Shown piece after piece: positions 10,604 to 20,810 of a DNA stretch of 34,467 nucleotides. This DNA comes from Willaertia magna (Eukaryota > Heterolobosea > Eutetramitea > Acrasida > Naegleriidae), in the NCBI GenBank assembly GCA_902984215.1, contig CADWAF010000620.1, positions 1 to 34,467 of the forward strand, read 5' to 3'. Position 1 is the stretch's first letter, and every line of letters begins with the position of its first letter. The notes under the pieces are model-generated. The model was not told the DNA's origin and searched no databases. It worked only from the letters and a program-made list of their open reading frames with translations. A program made the position numbers and the translations under genes.

Positions 10604-11530
10604 ATGAAAAGAAAAGAAAGAGAAGGAAATAGACAAGGTTCATCTAAACAAGTAAAATTTGAGAATGATAATAATGTAGATTCTAATAAACATTCAATGG
10701 AGACAATACGTGAAGCTAAATCCATTAGAAAAATTAAAACATTGTCAGGATTTGAAAATACCCGTTCTATATTAGGAGAAGTTCATGGTAATTTTATTGA
10801 AGGAGAAGTAATTGATGGAAGCGAAAAATTTATAGATGAAGAAACTAATACTTTAAGAGAATCATTTAATTTAAATCAAGAAAGAGAAGAAGGATTTATA
10901 AAAGAAGAAAAGGATGAAAAGAATAAAAAAGAAGAAAAGAAAAAACAAAAAGAAGAAAAAGTTACAAAAATATTAAAAAAGATGAATAACAAAGATAATC
11001 AAGAAGAAGAAGATAGTGAAGATGAAGAAAAAGATGCATGGGTTGATCAATTAGAACAACAACAATATTTATTATCAAATAATAAAATTAAAGAAGAAAA
11101 AGAAATGAAAGAAGAAAAAGTAAAATCAAAAGAAGAATTATTTTCCATAATTGTAAATATTTTAGAAAATAAAAAGGAAACAGTTAAAGAAGGATTGGAG
11201 AGATTACAATTAAATAAAGAACAAAATAAGGCAAAAGAATTAATTCACACATCTAATTTATTAATTACACATTATAGTATTTATGATGTTTACGATAAAC
11301 CAAGAGAGTTTTTCCAAAAAGAAGTGAAATGGGAATATCAATCAATTAATAAAAATAACAGTGATAATACAATATATGGACCATTTGATACAAATCAAAT
11401 GAAATTGTGGATAGATTATGGAATGTTAAATGTTGATAATGTAAAAGTAAGAATATTTAATCCATTAAAAATAACAGATGATGAAGACTTTAAAGAAATA
11501 ACTGCTTATGATTTTGATAGATATAATTAA
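10604..11530 (+). CDS. CD2BP2/Lin1-like GYF-domain protein of the U5 snRNP
   Basis: The protein is 308 residues from the ATG at 10604. It matches the CD2BP2 (U5-52K)/Lin1 layout. A basic N-terminus is followed by a conserved region with DEETNTLRESFNLNQEREEG, then a long acidic/Lys-rich stretch and DAWVDQLE, which parallels the DAWLD motif of CD2BP2. The C-terminal GYF domain (about residues 240-305) has WEYQ, YGPFD, QMKLW and a final ITAYDFDRYN that resembles the CD2BP2 end. Family members bind proline-rich tails in the U5 snRNP and leave before spliceosome activation. In the GYF signature the usual GYF triad appears as YGM in this protein, so ligand preference may differ. It is intronless. 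Confidence 0.8.
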   Translation: MKRKEREGNRQGSSKQVKFENDNNVDSNKHSMETIREAKSIRKIKTLSGFENTRSILGEVHGNFIEGEVIDGSEKFIDEETNTLRESFNLNQEREEGFIKEEKDEKNKKEEKKKQKEEKVTKILKKMNNKDNQEEEDSEDEEKDAWVDQLEQQQYLLSNNKIKEEKEMKEEKVKSKEELFSIIVNILENKKETVKEGLERLQLNKEQNKAKELIHTSNLLITHYSIYDVYDKPREFFQKEVKWEYQSINKNNSDNTIYGPFDTNQMKLWIDYGMLNVDNVKVRIFNPLKITDDEDFKEITAYDFDRYN

Positions 11531-11945
11531 GTTTTTTATTTGAAATATTATTTTAAACATTTGTGGAGTTTAGAAGAGTACAGAGCACATAAAATACTTG
11601 AAAAGCTACCTATTTGAATAGAATCTTTCAAAATAATTTTAAATTGAATTTTTTAGAGATGGAATTTCATCCAAAGAAAAAATTTATAATAGATTGATTA
11701 TATTTACAACAGTTAAATAATAAATGCAAAGTGTTATTATATATAAATATTCCACTTCATTGGAAAATTGCTTAAATTAACTTGTATTAATTCTTCACAA
11801 TTTCTCTTTCTTTTTTTAATATTAAAATCTTTACAATGAATATTAAAAGCAATCCAAAGTCTTCAAAATTTAGTTGAAAAGAATAAACAATTAAAGTGCC
11901 AACAGTCTGTTTTGCAAAATCAAATGAATTTTTAAAAAGTATTTA
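11531..11945. other. 415-bp convergent gap with coding-like fragments
   Basis: This lies between the stops of CD2BP2 (+) and NOC3 (-). It should hold both 3' UTRs. On the plus strand, 11849-11935 reads as 28 codons of coiled-coil-like sequence (Gln, Leu and Lys rich) ending in TAA, just after an AAAAG that could be a splice acceptor and a pyrimidine-rich tract at 11804-11818. Other short coding-like pieces lie at about 11550-11600 and 11655-11700 in different frames. I could not join them into a gene with normal splice sites. Confidence 0.3.
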
Positions 11946-14468
11946 TTAGAGAGAAGATGATTTTTTCAAACATTCCAAAGCAAATGGAGATCTCATATGA
12001 GTAATCGAAGGTACAACAAAAACAATCTTATCTCTTAATTCTCTTCTCTTCTTAGAGTTTGCTTCTTTCATCTTTCGTAACCATTTTTCATATTTTAATT
12101 GTAAAGGATTTTCTTTTGGTGTTTGAACAGGTGGTTTAAACTTTCCAGATAAAGGATCAAAATCTGTCAAAATTTGTTGATAATCACCAACAGTTAATTG
12201 TTTTAAAGTTTTTAAAGCCTTAGATTGTTGATATCTTGATTGTAATCCACATGCATCTTTAATTCCTTCTAAAATTTCATTAACTTGAGGATGATAAAAT
12301 CTACTTGCATGAGAAATTTCATATAAAGGACTAGCAAATGGTGTAGTATTATCTGGAATAGTATCTTCCCAATTATAAGCACCTATTCCACTTTCTTCAT
12401 TGCTAAACATTTGTTTTGAGTTTGGATATTTAATAATTAATTCTCTTACAATTTCTAAAAAGGCTATACTCATGTGAACAGGAGTACAAAAAGATAAACA
12501 ACTTAATTTCTTAATGAATGCACAAACTCTAATTAAAGGTAATTTAGAAGGTTTTAGTAATAATAAAACTAATGCATCTATTAAAAGTCTAAATAATGTA
12601 TCATCATAACCTTCTGAAATTACTCTATCAATAGCAATATATAGTTGTGTATAAAATTCTTTTGGATCAATATCAATTGCCTCACCTAATCCACTTAATA
12701 ATCTAGCCGTTGTAATTAAAGTTTGTAAAACTGTTCGAATAGGTAATTCAATATCCTGATCTTCACCACCTTCACCTTGAATTAAATCTTTGACATCTTC
12801 TGTCACTTCTAATAACGCTTTCATATAATCTAATAATGAATAAAGTAAATCAATATTCATTAAATGTGAATATTTAGCTAATCCAGCTAATGCACAAAAT
12901 ACTATTGGTGAATCAGGTTTTTGTTTTAAAAGTCTAACATAACAAACAATAATTGCTCTTAAAATATCAGTTTGTATTTTCTTAATTTCTGATGCTGATA
13001 TTTGTGTTTCTTTCATTTCTCTTGTTAATTCTTCTTGTTCAGATAAATTCTTAGCTTTCTTTTTCTTTTGTACCTTACGTCTATTTATAATTTTATCAGG
13101 TAATGCTTTATCTTTCAAAACATGTTTTAATTTTAATGAAAGGAATACATCTATTATCTCAGTAGTTATTTCATATTTCTTTTTCTTTATAAAGTTACCA
13201 ATCTCTTCAACTACATCTAATGTAGTATATCCTTTTGTTGAATCATCACTAAATAATTGTGCAATGTTTTCATATACTTGTTTTCTAACTTGTTCATTAG
13301 ATGCATTTAATAAAGGAACAACAACTCTAATAATATCATATGTAAAATTGAAATGTGGTTTATAAGCTAATAATTCACTTAATGCCTTAGCACAAATTAA
13401 TTGAATTTTAGATGTTGAACTCTTTGCATGTTTTACAATATATAAAATATATCTTTGATAATGTTTTAAAATATTACTTTCAAATGATCTTCTAGCTTTA
13501 ACTTCTTTTGAAAATCTAACATTATTTTGTACAACATCTAAATTAATTTTATAATCTGGAATGACATCTCTAAATATTGCACACATTGATAATATTGCTA
13601 TTTTCTTTACCCAAATATCTCCATCTAATACATATTCATAAATTTTAAATATTCTACCAAAACTAATTTCTGGATTTTCTAAAATTGTTGAAGCAATTGA
13701 ACCAATTTCAATTTTAATTTGATTTCTTCTTTTTTCTAATAATTCTTTATTTTGTAAAATATTTGTCAATTTTAATTTAGATTCTTTTTCAATTTGATCG
13801 TCTGACTTCTTTTCACTTGGTGTTATATCATTTTCTTCTCCTAATGGTGTAAATAAATTACCTTCTTCATTTAATTCTTCCTCTTCTTCTTCTTCCTCTT
13901 CAACTACTTCTTCTTTCTTTTTATCTTTTTTAGGTTGTTGTTTTTTCTTTTCTTCTTCTTTATATTCTTGTATTTGAGATTTAATTTTACCATCTTCTGT
14001 TTTAACAGGTAATCTAAGTTTTACTTTTTTATAAGTTTTAGCTCTTTCCTCTTCTTCTTCTAATTCTTTCATTAATTTTATATTTGCTTGTAAATTTCTT
14101 CTTAAATATTGTTCTTCTACACTTTTAGTTCTCTTGTCATCTTTTTCTTCTTTATCTGAATATTGTTCATCATCTGCGCCAACTGTAATTATTTCTGGAG
14201 CTTTCTTTATTTTCTTATTCTTTTTTGGTTTTTTACCATCTCTATAAAATTATAAATTAAAATTGTAATAAAATACATACTGTAAAGAAGTCATTCTATT
14301 TGATAATTCAATTGCTGAATCGTCTATTTCATTCATAATATCATTGTCATCCAATCTTTGTTGTTTTCGTTTCTTTGTTTCATCACTCTTCTTTTCCGAT
14401 CTGAACCCTTTATAAAAGTTTTTCTTTTGTCCTCCACCTTGTTTTTTAGGCTTGTTGAATTTTTTCAT
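11946..14468 (-). CDS. NOC3: Nucleolar complex protein 3 (NOC3), pre-60S assembly and replication licensing factor (2 exons)
   Basis: The exons are 14281-14468 and 11946-14241, with a 39-nt intron (GTATGT...ATAG). The protein is 827 residues. NOC3 family features are the conserved IWVKKIAILSMCAIFRDVIP near the start of the HEAT-like region, a CBF/NOC3-type C-terminal part, and a C-terminal region with NPLQLKYEKWLRKM. Basic and acidic low-complexity tracts fill the N-terminus, as expected for a nucleolar protein. Noc3 pairs with Noc2 in late nucleolar and nuclear pre-60S export steps and has been linked to pre-replication complexes in yeast. The ATG at 14468 was chosen; reads starting further upstream rely on TTG. 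It sits upstream of WDR74/Nsa1, another 60S factor, on the same strand, with H3 between. Confidence 0.85.
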
Positions 14469-14516
14469 TTTTTTTGTTGAATAAAATACTTTCACATTGT
14501 TTTTGAAATTAAACAA

Positions 14517-14838
14517 AATTGAAGCAAAAAATCGATTCAGTTCTCAAACTTTGAATTATTTTAATTTTATTTCAACAAATTACTTCTGCAATTAAATTGT
14601 CATCATTAAACAGTTCAATGGTTTTGGTTTGGGTTGAAAATGAAAGAGGCATTTAACGAGGTTCAAAATAATGGTTCAAATAAATTTTATTTTAAGGGAT
14701 AGGTTTTATTTGCGTTTTTTAAATACACAATTTCAATGCAAAATAAAGAATTTGGTTTAAATCATTCCTAATTCCTTCCTAGTACGAAGCTATTAACTCC
14801 ATATAATTTTAATATTAGTCTCCTAATTCCTATCAGTT
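14517..14838. promoter_or_regulatory. Gap between H3 and NOC3: NOC3 promoter and H3 3' region
   Basis: About 320 bases hold A/T-rich sequence with scattered GG/TTGG motifs. I looked downstream of the H3 stop for the animal-type histone 3' stem-loop and did not find one, so the H3 mRNA is probably polyadenylated. No coding or RNA gene is visible. Confidence 0.35.
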
Positions 14839-15183
14839 CTATGTTCTCTCTCCTCTAATTCTTCTTGCAAGTTGCATATCTTTGGGCATGATTGTGACTC
14901 TTTTTGCGTGAATTGCACAAAGATTAGTATCTTCAAATAAAGAAACTAAGTAAGCTTCAGAAGCTTCTTGCAAAGCTAAAACTGCATTTGATTGGAAACG
15001 TAAATCTGACTTATAGTCTTGTGCAATTTCTCTGACTAATCTTTGGAAAGGAAGTTTTCTAATAAGAAGTTCAGTAGACTTTTGATATTTTCTAATTTCT
15101 CTCAAAGCAACAGTACCTGGCTTATATCTATGAGGTTTCTTCAAACCACCAGTTGATGGTTGTTTTGCGGATTTTCTTGCAAT
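14839..15183 (-). CDS. Histone H3, core complete but N-terminal tail and start codon not found
   Basis: The frame encodes a full H3 core from [19 protein letters not shown] to ARRIRGERT, including the alphaN and histone-fold helices, QDYKSDLR (the K79 site) and [13 protein letters not shown]. It ends in TAG. Upstream the frame reads [12 protein letters not shown], which aligns to the K27-S28 part of the tail with two extra residues, and then meets an in-frame TAA at 15184-15186. There is no ATG in this frame, and the first 24 or so residues (with K4 and K9) are absent. A possible acceptor, GCAAG, lies at 15176-15180, but the upstream gene's stop is only 25-30 bases further, leaving no room for a local first exon. 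A distant exon, trans-splicing, or a 5'-truncated copy are the options. Confidence 0.85.
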   Translation of the reverse strand: MARKSAKQPSTGGLKKPHRYKPGTVALREIRKYQKSTELLIRKLPFQRLVREIAQDYKSDLRFQSNAVLALQEASEAYLVSLFEDTNLCAIHAKRVTIMPKDMQLARRIRGERT

Positions 15184-15210
15184 TTAGTTTATTACTTAAA
15201 TATTCGTGAT

Positions 15211-16602
15211 TTATTGTTTTTTGCTCAACATTTTTATTTTCTTCTTTAAATTGGCAGTTCTTTCAGATTTGGATCTCTTCTTTGTAATTGTGTCATTAAT
15301 ATTTTCTGGTTTGTCTTCTTCATGCTCAACAGAATTAATTCCTAAACCTTCAAACAAATCCTTTTCTTCTTCATTATCATTATCACTGTCATCCTCTTCT
15401 TTTTCAATTTTATATTCATCTCTTGTAAATAAGAAACTAGTCAATCGTTGAATTAAGTAATGTGAATGTAATAATACTCTTGTCTCTTGATTATATATTC
15501 TTAAATATCTATCTAAGGAAACACATCCAACAATCTCACCATTGCAATGATAATTGACCTCTCTCACACCACCAGCAATACCTGGAAAACTGTATAAAAA
15601 TTTACGTGTTTGCTTATTTTCCCTCGTAAAATTATAACGATAAAATCTACCAGTGCATGTTCCAAAGATAACTTCTTTCACAGCATTAGGAGATGCACGT
15701 ATAGAGGTAATTGCATGATCTTCAATTACTTTACTAAAAATTGGCCTTTCATTTGCTCTTCTATCATAAAATCTAACTTGATTATAAGCTGTACTGGTGC
15801 AAATTAAGTTACCAAAGGATTGTCCCATCTTTTCTAATTTATCATCTTGTCCTATTCCTAAATAACAAATATCTGTATCCCAAATTGGTTGTCTTACTTT
15901 ATAACAATCATCTGGAACATTTTTAGATTTAAAAACAATTTTCTGTGTTTCTGCATCAAATATCTTCATCAAGTTATCCTTTCCAGCTATTGCTATTTCT
16001 AATCTCTTTGAATCTAATCTTTGACTCACCATTACACCTACATTTCCACCTGTTAATTTAGATTCTGTTATATTTGGTTCAATAATTAATTTTTCAGTTT
16101 GAACATCTTCTGTAATTTTATATCCCAATCCAGGGTTTAATTTCTTTTCACGTTTTTTATTTTCCTCTTCTCCTTCTTCTTCATTATTAACTTCTTTCAT
16201 TTGTTTTTCATAAACAGTATCTAAAAAACTTTCACTTGGTTGAATAGTATTATATTTAGCGATTGGAAATTGACAAATATTAAGAATTCCTTTATTATCA
16301 CATAAATAAATATTTCTAGTTTCATCTGATATATTTTCAGAATAAATTCCTTGAATATTTTGTAATGTAGAACTCATTGTAAATCTACGTTGACCCGTAC
16401 TTGTAAAATAAAAGTCTATTATACTATCTTCATGTAAGGCACAAAATTCAGAATCACTTGAAGGATGAGAAAATAATAATTTTTTAACTCCATGATTTTT
16501 TACTCTTTGTTCTCCAATAGTTAAAAAAACATTTCCACTTATTCCATCTAATACTTTTATTAAACCGGTATCAGTACCAACAATACATCGGAATGAAGAC
16601 AT
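15211..16602 (-). CDS. WDR74/Nsa1-like WD40 ribosome biogenesis factor
   Basis: This single-exon gene encodes a 463-residue protein. The N-terminus (CIVGTDTGLIKVLDG) and the late repeats match WDR74/Nsa1: YDRRANERPIF, a PGIAGGVREV segment, and SLDRYLRIYNQETR followed by a segment ending in LTSFLF. A seven-bladed propeller covers about residues 1-390. A charged tail follows, with an acidic patch and a Lys-rich end resembling a nuclear signal. Nsa1 with Rix7/NVL acts on early nucleolar pre-60S particles, which fits NOC3 nearby. The ATG at 16602 is preceded by an A-rich leader on the coding strand. The TAA stop lies only about 25 bases before the first H3-coding bases. Confidence 0.75.
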   Translation of the reverse strand: MSSFRCIVGTDTGLIKVLDGISGNVFLTIGEQRVKNHGVKKLLFSHPSSDSEFCALHEDSIIDFYFTSTGQRRFTMSSTLQNIQGIYSENISDETRNIYLCDNKGILNICQFPIAKYNTIQPSESFLDTVYEKQMKEVNNEEEGEEENKKREKKLNPGLGYKITEDVQTEKLIIEPNITESKLTGGNVGVMVSQRLDSKRLEIAIAGKDNLMKIFDAETQKIVFKSKNVPDDCYKVRQPIWDTDICYLGIGQDDKLEKMGQSFGNLICTSTAYNQVRFYDRRANERPIFSKVIEDHAITSIRASPNAVKEVIFGTCTGRFYRYNFTRENKQTRKFLYSFPGIAGGVREVNYHCNGEIVGCVSLDRYLRIYNQETRVLLHSHYLIQRLTSFLFTRDEYKIEKEEDDSDNDNEEEKDLFEGLGINSVEHEEDKPENINDTITKKRSKSERTANLKKKIKMLSKKQ

Positions 16603-17046
16603 TTTTTAATTGTTTGTTGAAAAATTGGATGCAGATTTTTGTTGAATTTTTACATTCATAAAAAAAGTGAAGAATGGCATTATCTTTATTATTCACCATT
16701 CAATTTTAGTAAAATATGGTTATACACTGATTATTAAACATTCTTTTGAATCGGAATTAAATTTTTTCATAACACTTTACTAAAAGTAATATGTTATAAA
16801 TATAGAAGGTAAAATATTTCACATTACTTTTGTTAAAATTCACAACCAACCACAAGGCATAATTCTTCTTTTTATCATGAACTGCAACCAGCCAAACGTA
16901 AATCCCGAAATAAATAGACCTATTGGTCTTCTGTAAAGATTACCTTTCTTTTCTCCTTTGTAAAGGTCAACAACGTTATGTCCCAATAAAGAAATATTTT
17001 AAAACAAAAAATGGCCTTGATAGAATTTTAAAAAAAATAGAAAAAA
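16603..17046. promoter_or_regulatory. 444-bp divergent promoter region with an unusually GC-rich core
   Basis: The gap lies between WDR74 (-) and the 312-residue gene (+). A 9-bp inverted repeat (AAAAGTAAT at 16782-16790 and ATTACTTTT at 16823-16831) frames a 32-base spacer. From about 16841 to 16985 the G+C is clearly higher than in other gaps. This part forms two possible hairpins: AGACC/GGTCT around TATT at about 16916-16929, and ACCTTT/AAAGGT further right. It also carries an open minus-strand frame, listed separately. A short upstream ATG frame of six codons (17011-17031) precedes the plus-strand gene. Confidence 0.4.
16840..16998 (-). CDS. Possible small membrane-protein exon, no start codon seen
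   Basis: The minus strand is open for 52 codons ending in TGA. The translation is balanced rather than low-complexity: a charged stretch with DLYKGEKKGNLYRRP, then a hydrophobic segment IGLFISGFTFGWLQF, then KRR and a short tail. That is the look of a small one-helix membrane protein, such as a small mitochondrial subunit. No ATG lies in frame before the helix, and a TAA sits at 16999-17001. TGA as stop and several G/C-ending codons are unusual for this window. It may instead be chance in a structured non-coding region. Low confidence. Confidence 0.2.
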   Translation of the reverse strand, partial: NISLLGHNVVDLYKGEKKGNLYRRPIGLFISGFTFGWLQFMIKRRIMPCGWL

Positions 17047-17985
17047 ATGTTTGCAAGATTATACAATTTATTCAACAGAGGTGAAGAAGAAAAGAAGATT
17101 AGAGGTGAACAAGCAATCATCTCAACCGAAGATGATGATGAATTTGCAACTAAATATACTGAGATGGAAGCAAAATTTAAACCTGTTGATACTATTGTTA
17201 AACAACAAGTTGAAGCTTTAAATGCAAATAATGCATTAACTAATGTTGAAAATTCAATTGCTTTCTCTGAAGTTGCAAGTTATGAAACTGCACCATATTC
17301 AGTTCACTCAGAACAAGCAATCCAAGATAGAATCCATAACATTATCAATGTTCTCCAAACTAAGACTGATATTGACTTTTCTAAACCACAAGAAGCTTTA
17401 GATAAACTTGATGCAGATTTATGGGATACTAATAAGACTGCAGAAAATAGTTATTGGGGAGTTGTTAGTAAGGAATTAGGTATTAATCCAAGAAGTACTG
17501 TTGTTGCAATCCCACCTGAAATCTTTAATAATATGGTTGGTAGAGGAGATACTGTAACTGGTGGTTGGTATGATGCTAACTGTTATGCTCCAAAGGTTAG
17601 AGAATTATGGTTAAAACAAGGTGTTTCATTCCAATTTGATAAACCAATGGCTTCTCAATTACAAGGTAACTATGTAGCTTTATATGGTGAAGACTCTGCA
17701 AAACAATTAATCGAACAAGCAAGAAAGAAGAGAAATTATCATTTCAATATTTTAAGAAAGAAGTATGGTTCTAAATTAGTTGTCGGTTTATATGTTTTAT
17801 TCGCTGCTTGGGGTTTAACATGGAGATTAAATGCATTGAACTGGAAAGATTTTATGTATCAACGTGCTAAATTCGCTGAAAGAATGGCTGAATTAGACGA
17901 ACTTGATGTCTTAACACCTCAATCTAAACATGTATATGAAGCTCATGCTAAGTGGTTATCTACTTATTATGAAGATGAAGAGTAA
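17047..17985 (+). CDS. Unrecognised 312-residue protein with one C-terminal-half membrane helix, probably mitochondrial
   Basis: I do not recognise this family. The N-terminus MFARLYNLFNRG is short, amphipathic and basic, like a mitochondrial presequence. Residues 20-130 are acidic and soluble-looking. A middle region (about 135-225) has several Trp and Gly, with YWGVV, GGWYDANCY and ELWLKQGV. A single hydrophobic helix lies at about 243-258 after a basic stretch (ARKKRNYHFNILRKKYGSK), followed by a soluble tail of about 55 residues ending in acidic residues. Codons such as ATC, CCA and GCT are used more than in neighbouring genes, which may mean high expression. A lineage-specific subunit of a respiratory or ATP synthase complex is one idea, but this is inference. 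One exon, ATG start, TAA stop. Confidence 0.75.
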   Translation: MFARLYNLFNRGEEEKKIRGEQAIISTEDDDEFATKYTEMEAKFKPVDTIVKQQVEALNANNALTNVENSIAFSEVASYETAPYSVHSEQAIQDRIHNIINVLQTKTDIDFSKPQEALDKLDADLWDTNKTAENSYWGVVSKELGINPRSTVVAIPPEIFNNMVGRGDTVTGGWYDANCYAPKVRELWLKQGVSFQFDKPMASQLQGNYVALYGEDSAKQLIEQARKKRNYHFNILRKKYGSKLVVGLYVLFAAWGLTWRLNALNWKDFMYQRAKFAERMAELDELDVLTPQSKHVYEAHAKWLSTYYEDEE

Positions 17986-18103
17986 ATTAATTATTAAAAA
18001 CTTGTATTTTCTAAACACTAACTAATGGTGGTTACTTGTATGAAATAAAGGGCCTTCTGTGAATAAAAGGTATTTTTAACACTAATATGTTAACTAATTG
18101 AAA

Positions 18104-20759
18104 TTATGGGATGTTTTCTTTATTTTCGGATTCAAGTGAAAACTTTCGTTTCTTAATGATTTGTGGATTGTTAGAAAATAGCTCTTTTGATTTTTCTTTA
18201 CCGTATCTAATCTTTGATTGCAATTCTTCATTGAGCTTCTTTAATTGTTGATTTTCTTGTTGTATTTTACTTATGTATTCATACTTTTCTGACACCTCAA
18301 CAATAACGTTATTTTTCTCCTGTTCCAAATCTCTTATTCTATCAATGGCACCATCTAATTCCTCTTTTAATTCTTTTAAGGCTTGGTTTTGGTCTAGATA
18401 AGAAACTTGTAAACTAACATAGTCTTCATTAAGAGACTTTAGTGATACCATCTCTATTTGCAATTGAGTAATGGTCTCGTCTCTTCTTTCCAAGGAATCC
18501 CTCAAGGACAAAATTTCATTCTTCAATTCAATAATTTCCTTGTTTTTTTGCTCTATTTCAACTTTGGCCATATCCCTTAGGTCTTCAATTTCCAGTGTTA
18601 AACCATCAATCATGTTTGTTTTTTCAACAAGTTGGGATAATAGTTCAGTTTTACAGTCTTCTAATTCCTTAATTGTTATGCTCTCACTTTCTTTTGTTTC
18701 TGACAATTGGCTCATTAGAGTTGAGTTTTTGTTCCTTTCATTGTCAGTTTGCTCTTTTAAAAGAATAATTTCTTTATCTTTTTCTTGTAACAAAGCCTCT
18801 GATGACAAGAGTTTATTCTTGACATCCAATAATTCATTTTCTGATTGTTGTTTATAATTATTGTAATTCGTAATTAAATCATATTTTTCTTTTTCAATTT
18901 GAACAATAAGATTTTTGTTTTTCTGTTCAGATTCATTAATCTCTTTATCTTTTAACTCTACTAAGTCTCTCAATTGGTTTACTAGGCGAGTTTCCTTTTC
19001 AAGTTGATCTTTTAAGTCTTTCATTTGTTGTAAAATATCGCCACTAATTATTTCTTTGGATTGCAAAGTTTTTATAGTTTCTTCTTTTTGCGTAATGAGC
19101 AAGTCCCTTTCCATTAACTTGGTATTAAGCTCTTCTATTTGATTAGTAAAATCCAATTTAACTTGTTTAAGTTCTTCTTCTAATAATTTGTTATTTTGTT
19201 CTAAATTTTGTAACTTTACATTGTTAGATAATTTCTCATTTTCATAATTATTTACTTTACTATGCATATCTTGAATGAAGTTTTGTAGTTTTGAGTCACT
19301 TTGTTTAATACTACATTCTAACTCCCATTCTTTATCTTTTAATTGATTTTCGATCAAGGTCTTCTCTTGTTCGTAACTCAATTTTAATGTACAAATTTCA
19401 GATTGGTGTTTTTGAATTAGTTCATTCAATTTAATTTGGAATTCTTGTTCCTTTTGATTAGAGATATTACTTAATTTCATTTCATAAGTTTGAATTAGAC
19501 TTTCTTTCTCTTTATCTAATCTAGATACTTCATCTTCAATTTGATTTACTCTTTCTTGAAATTTATTTCTCCATTCTTCGTTTTCTTTTTTCAATTTCCT
19601 TAATAACCCCTTTTCATTTAGTAACTCGTTAACTGTAACGGTATTCTTTATATTCTTTGCTCTGTTTGCAAATTTAAGGGTAGAATGTGTTTCCTCAGAA
19701 TGTTGTAGTGCAGGTGTTATGGTACATATAATTACAGTTTTTGAATTTCCTCCCAATGCAGAGGATAATATTCTAGTCAATTTGGAATTTCTGTATGGGA
19801 TATGTACACTAGAACTTCCTTCACTTAATTTTGCAATTACATTACCCAGGGTTAATAAACTCTTATTTATATGTCCTCCTTCTTTTAATCTCTGTCCTTC
19901 AGCTAAAGTGTAACTAACTCTTTCAGACCCAGCAAGATCTACCAAATTTAATGTAGAATATAATACAGATGTTTCTTGATTATTACTTAAAATATCAAAA
20001 CTATCGTCTTCCATTATTTCTTTAGTAGATACTGAGGCATCCATAGATTCAATTATTACTCGATAAATTGTATGAGATCTAGAACTTCTTTCATTAGCTC
20101 CAGTTGCCCCAAAATGTCTATTTTTCTCTCCATTATCCATTAAGCTTAACATTTCCTCCATACTTCCAACTTCTTTTTCAGTTAATCCTTCTACATAAAC
20201 ACCTTTTCCATTTATAAAATCCTCTCTAATTTTTAAATTATTATTCTCTGGTTCTAGTAAGTCAATAATTTTTTCATTGTAAATTTCCAAATAGGATACT
20301 CTTATTTGAAAATTTCTGTTTGTAGTTTGAGAGATTGTTTTAAATATTTCATTTATTGCCAATGGTATTATACCAGAAGATTCATCAGAGCCTTTCATTC
20401 TAGTAGTAAGTTACGATTGTTTGGTTTTTGTAATATATTCAATAATTTACTTACGTGTGAGTTTTACCTGAAGACGTTTGTCCATACGCAAATATTGTTC
20501 CATTATAGCCTTGAACCGATGAAACAACAATTGATTTACACATATCTTGATAAATAGATTCTGTTCCTATTGTTGAATCATAAACATGATCAAATGTATA
20601 GCTGGTGTCAATAACAGGTGCATTACTAGAAGAATTTAAGGGTATTTGATATATTGTATTGTTATTGACGGTTTTCCAAACTGCGTTGTTGTTTTGCTTC
20701 TTTTCCTTTTCATTTAAAGGTCTCACTCTAACACAAACTCTAATATTGTCTGAATTCAT
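18104..20759 (-). CDS. Kinesin-7 (CENP-E)-like N-terminal motor with long coiled coil (2 exons)
   Basis: The exons are 20455-20759 and 18104-20399, joined by a 55-nt intron that falls just after the P-loop (residue 102). The protein is 866 residues. The motor domain (1 to about 350) has the P-loop GQTSSGKT (93-100), switch I with NERSSRSH, and switch II LVDLAGSE. The segment after the P-loop (MKGSDESSGIIPLAINEIF) resembles kinesin-7/CENP-E. The neck and stalk (about 360-830) are nearly continuous heptad coiled coil rich in E, K, L and Q. A short basic tail carries KKRKF. It is a plus-end-type microtubule motor by family and may act in mitosis or at the flagellar apparatus. It lies 51 bases downstream of the dynein gene DNAI1 on the same strand. 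Confidence 0.85.
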
Positions 20760-20810
20760 TTTTTAACGTGCAAAAATTTAAAAATTGGAGGGAAATAATG
20801 GGTTTATTTT

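Noticed and set aside
14780..14838. Histone mRNA 3' stem-loop
   Set aside because: No sequence resembling the conserved 16-base stem-loop is present downstream of the H3 stop.
16840..17000. Known spliceosomal snRNA, SRP RNA or tRNA
   Set aside because: I compared with U1, U2, U4, U5, U6 and tRNA landmarks from memory and saw no matching conserved core.
18471..18857. Plus-strand open frame of 128 codons
   Set aside because: It mirrors the coiled-coil region of the kinesin gene and is rich in Ser, Leu and Phe, as expected for the reverse strand of Glu/Lys coiled coil.
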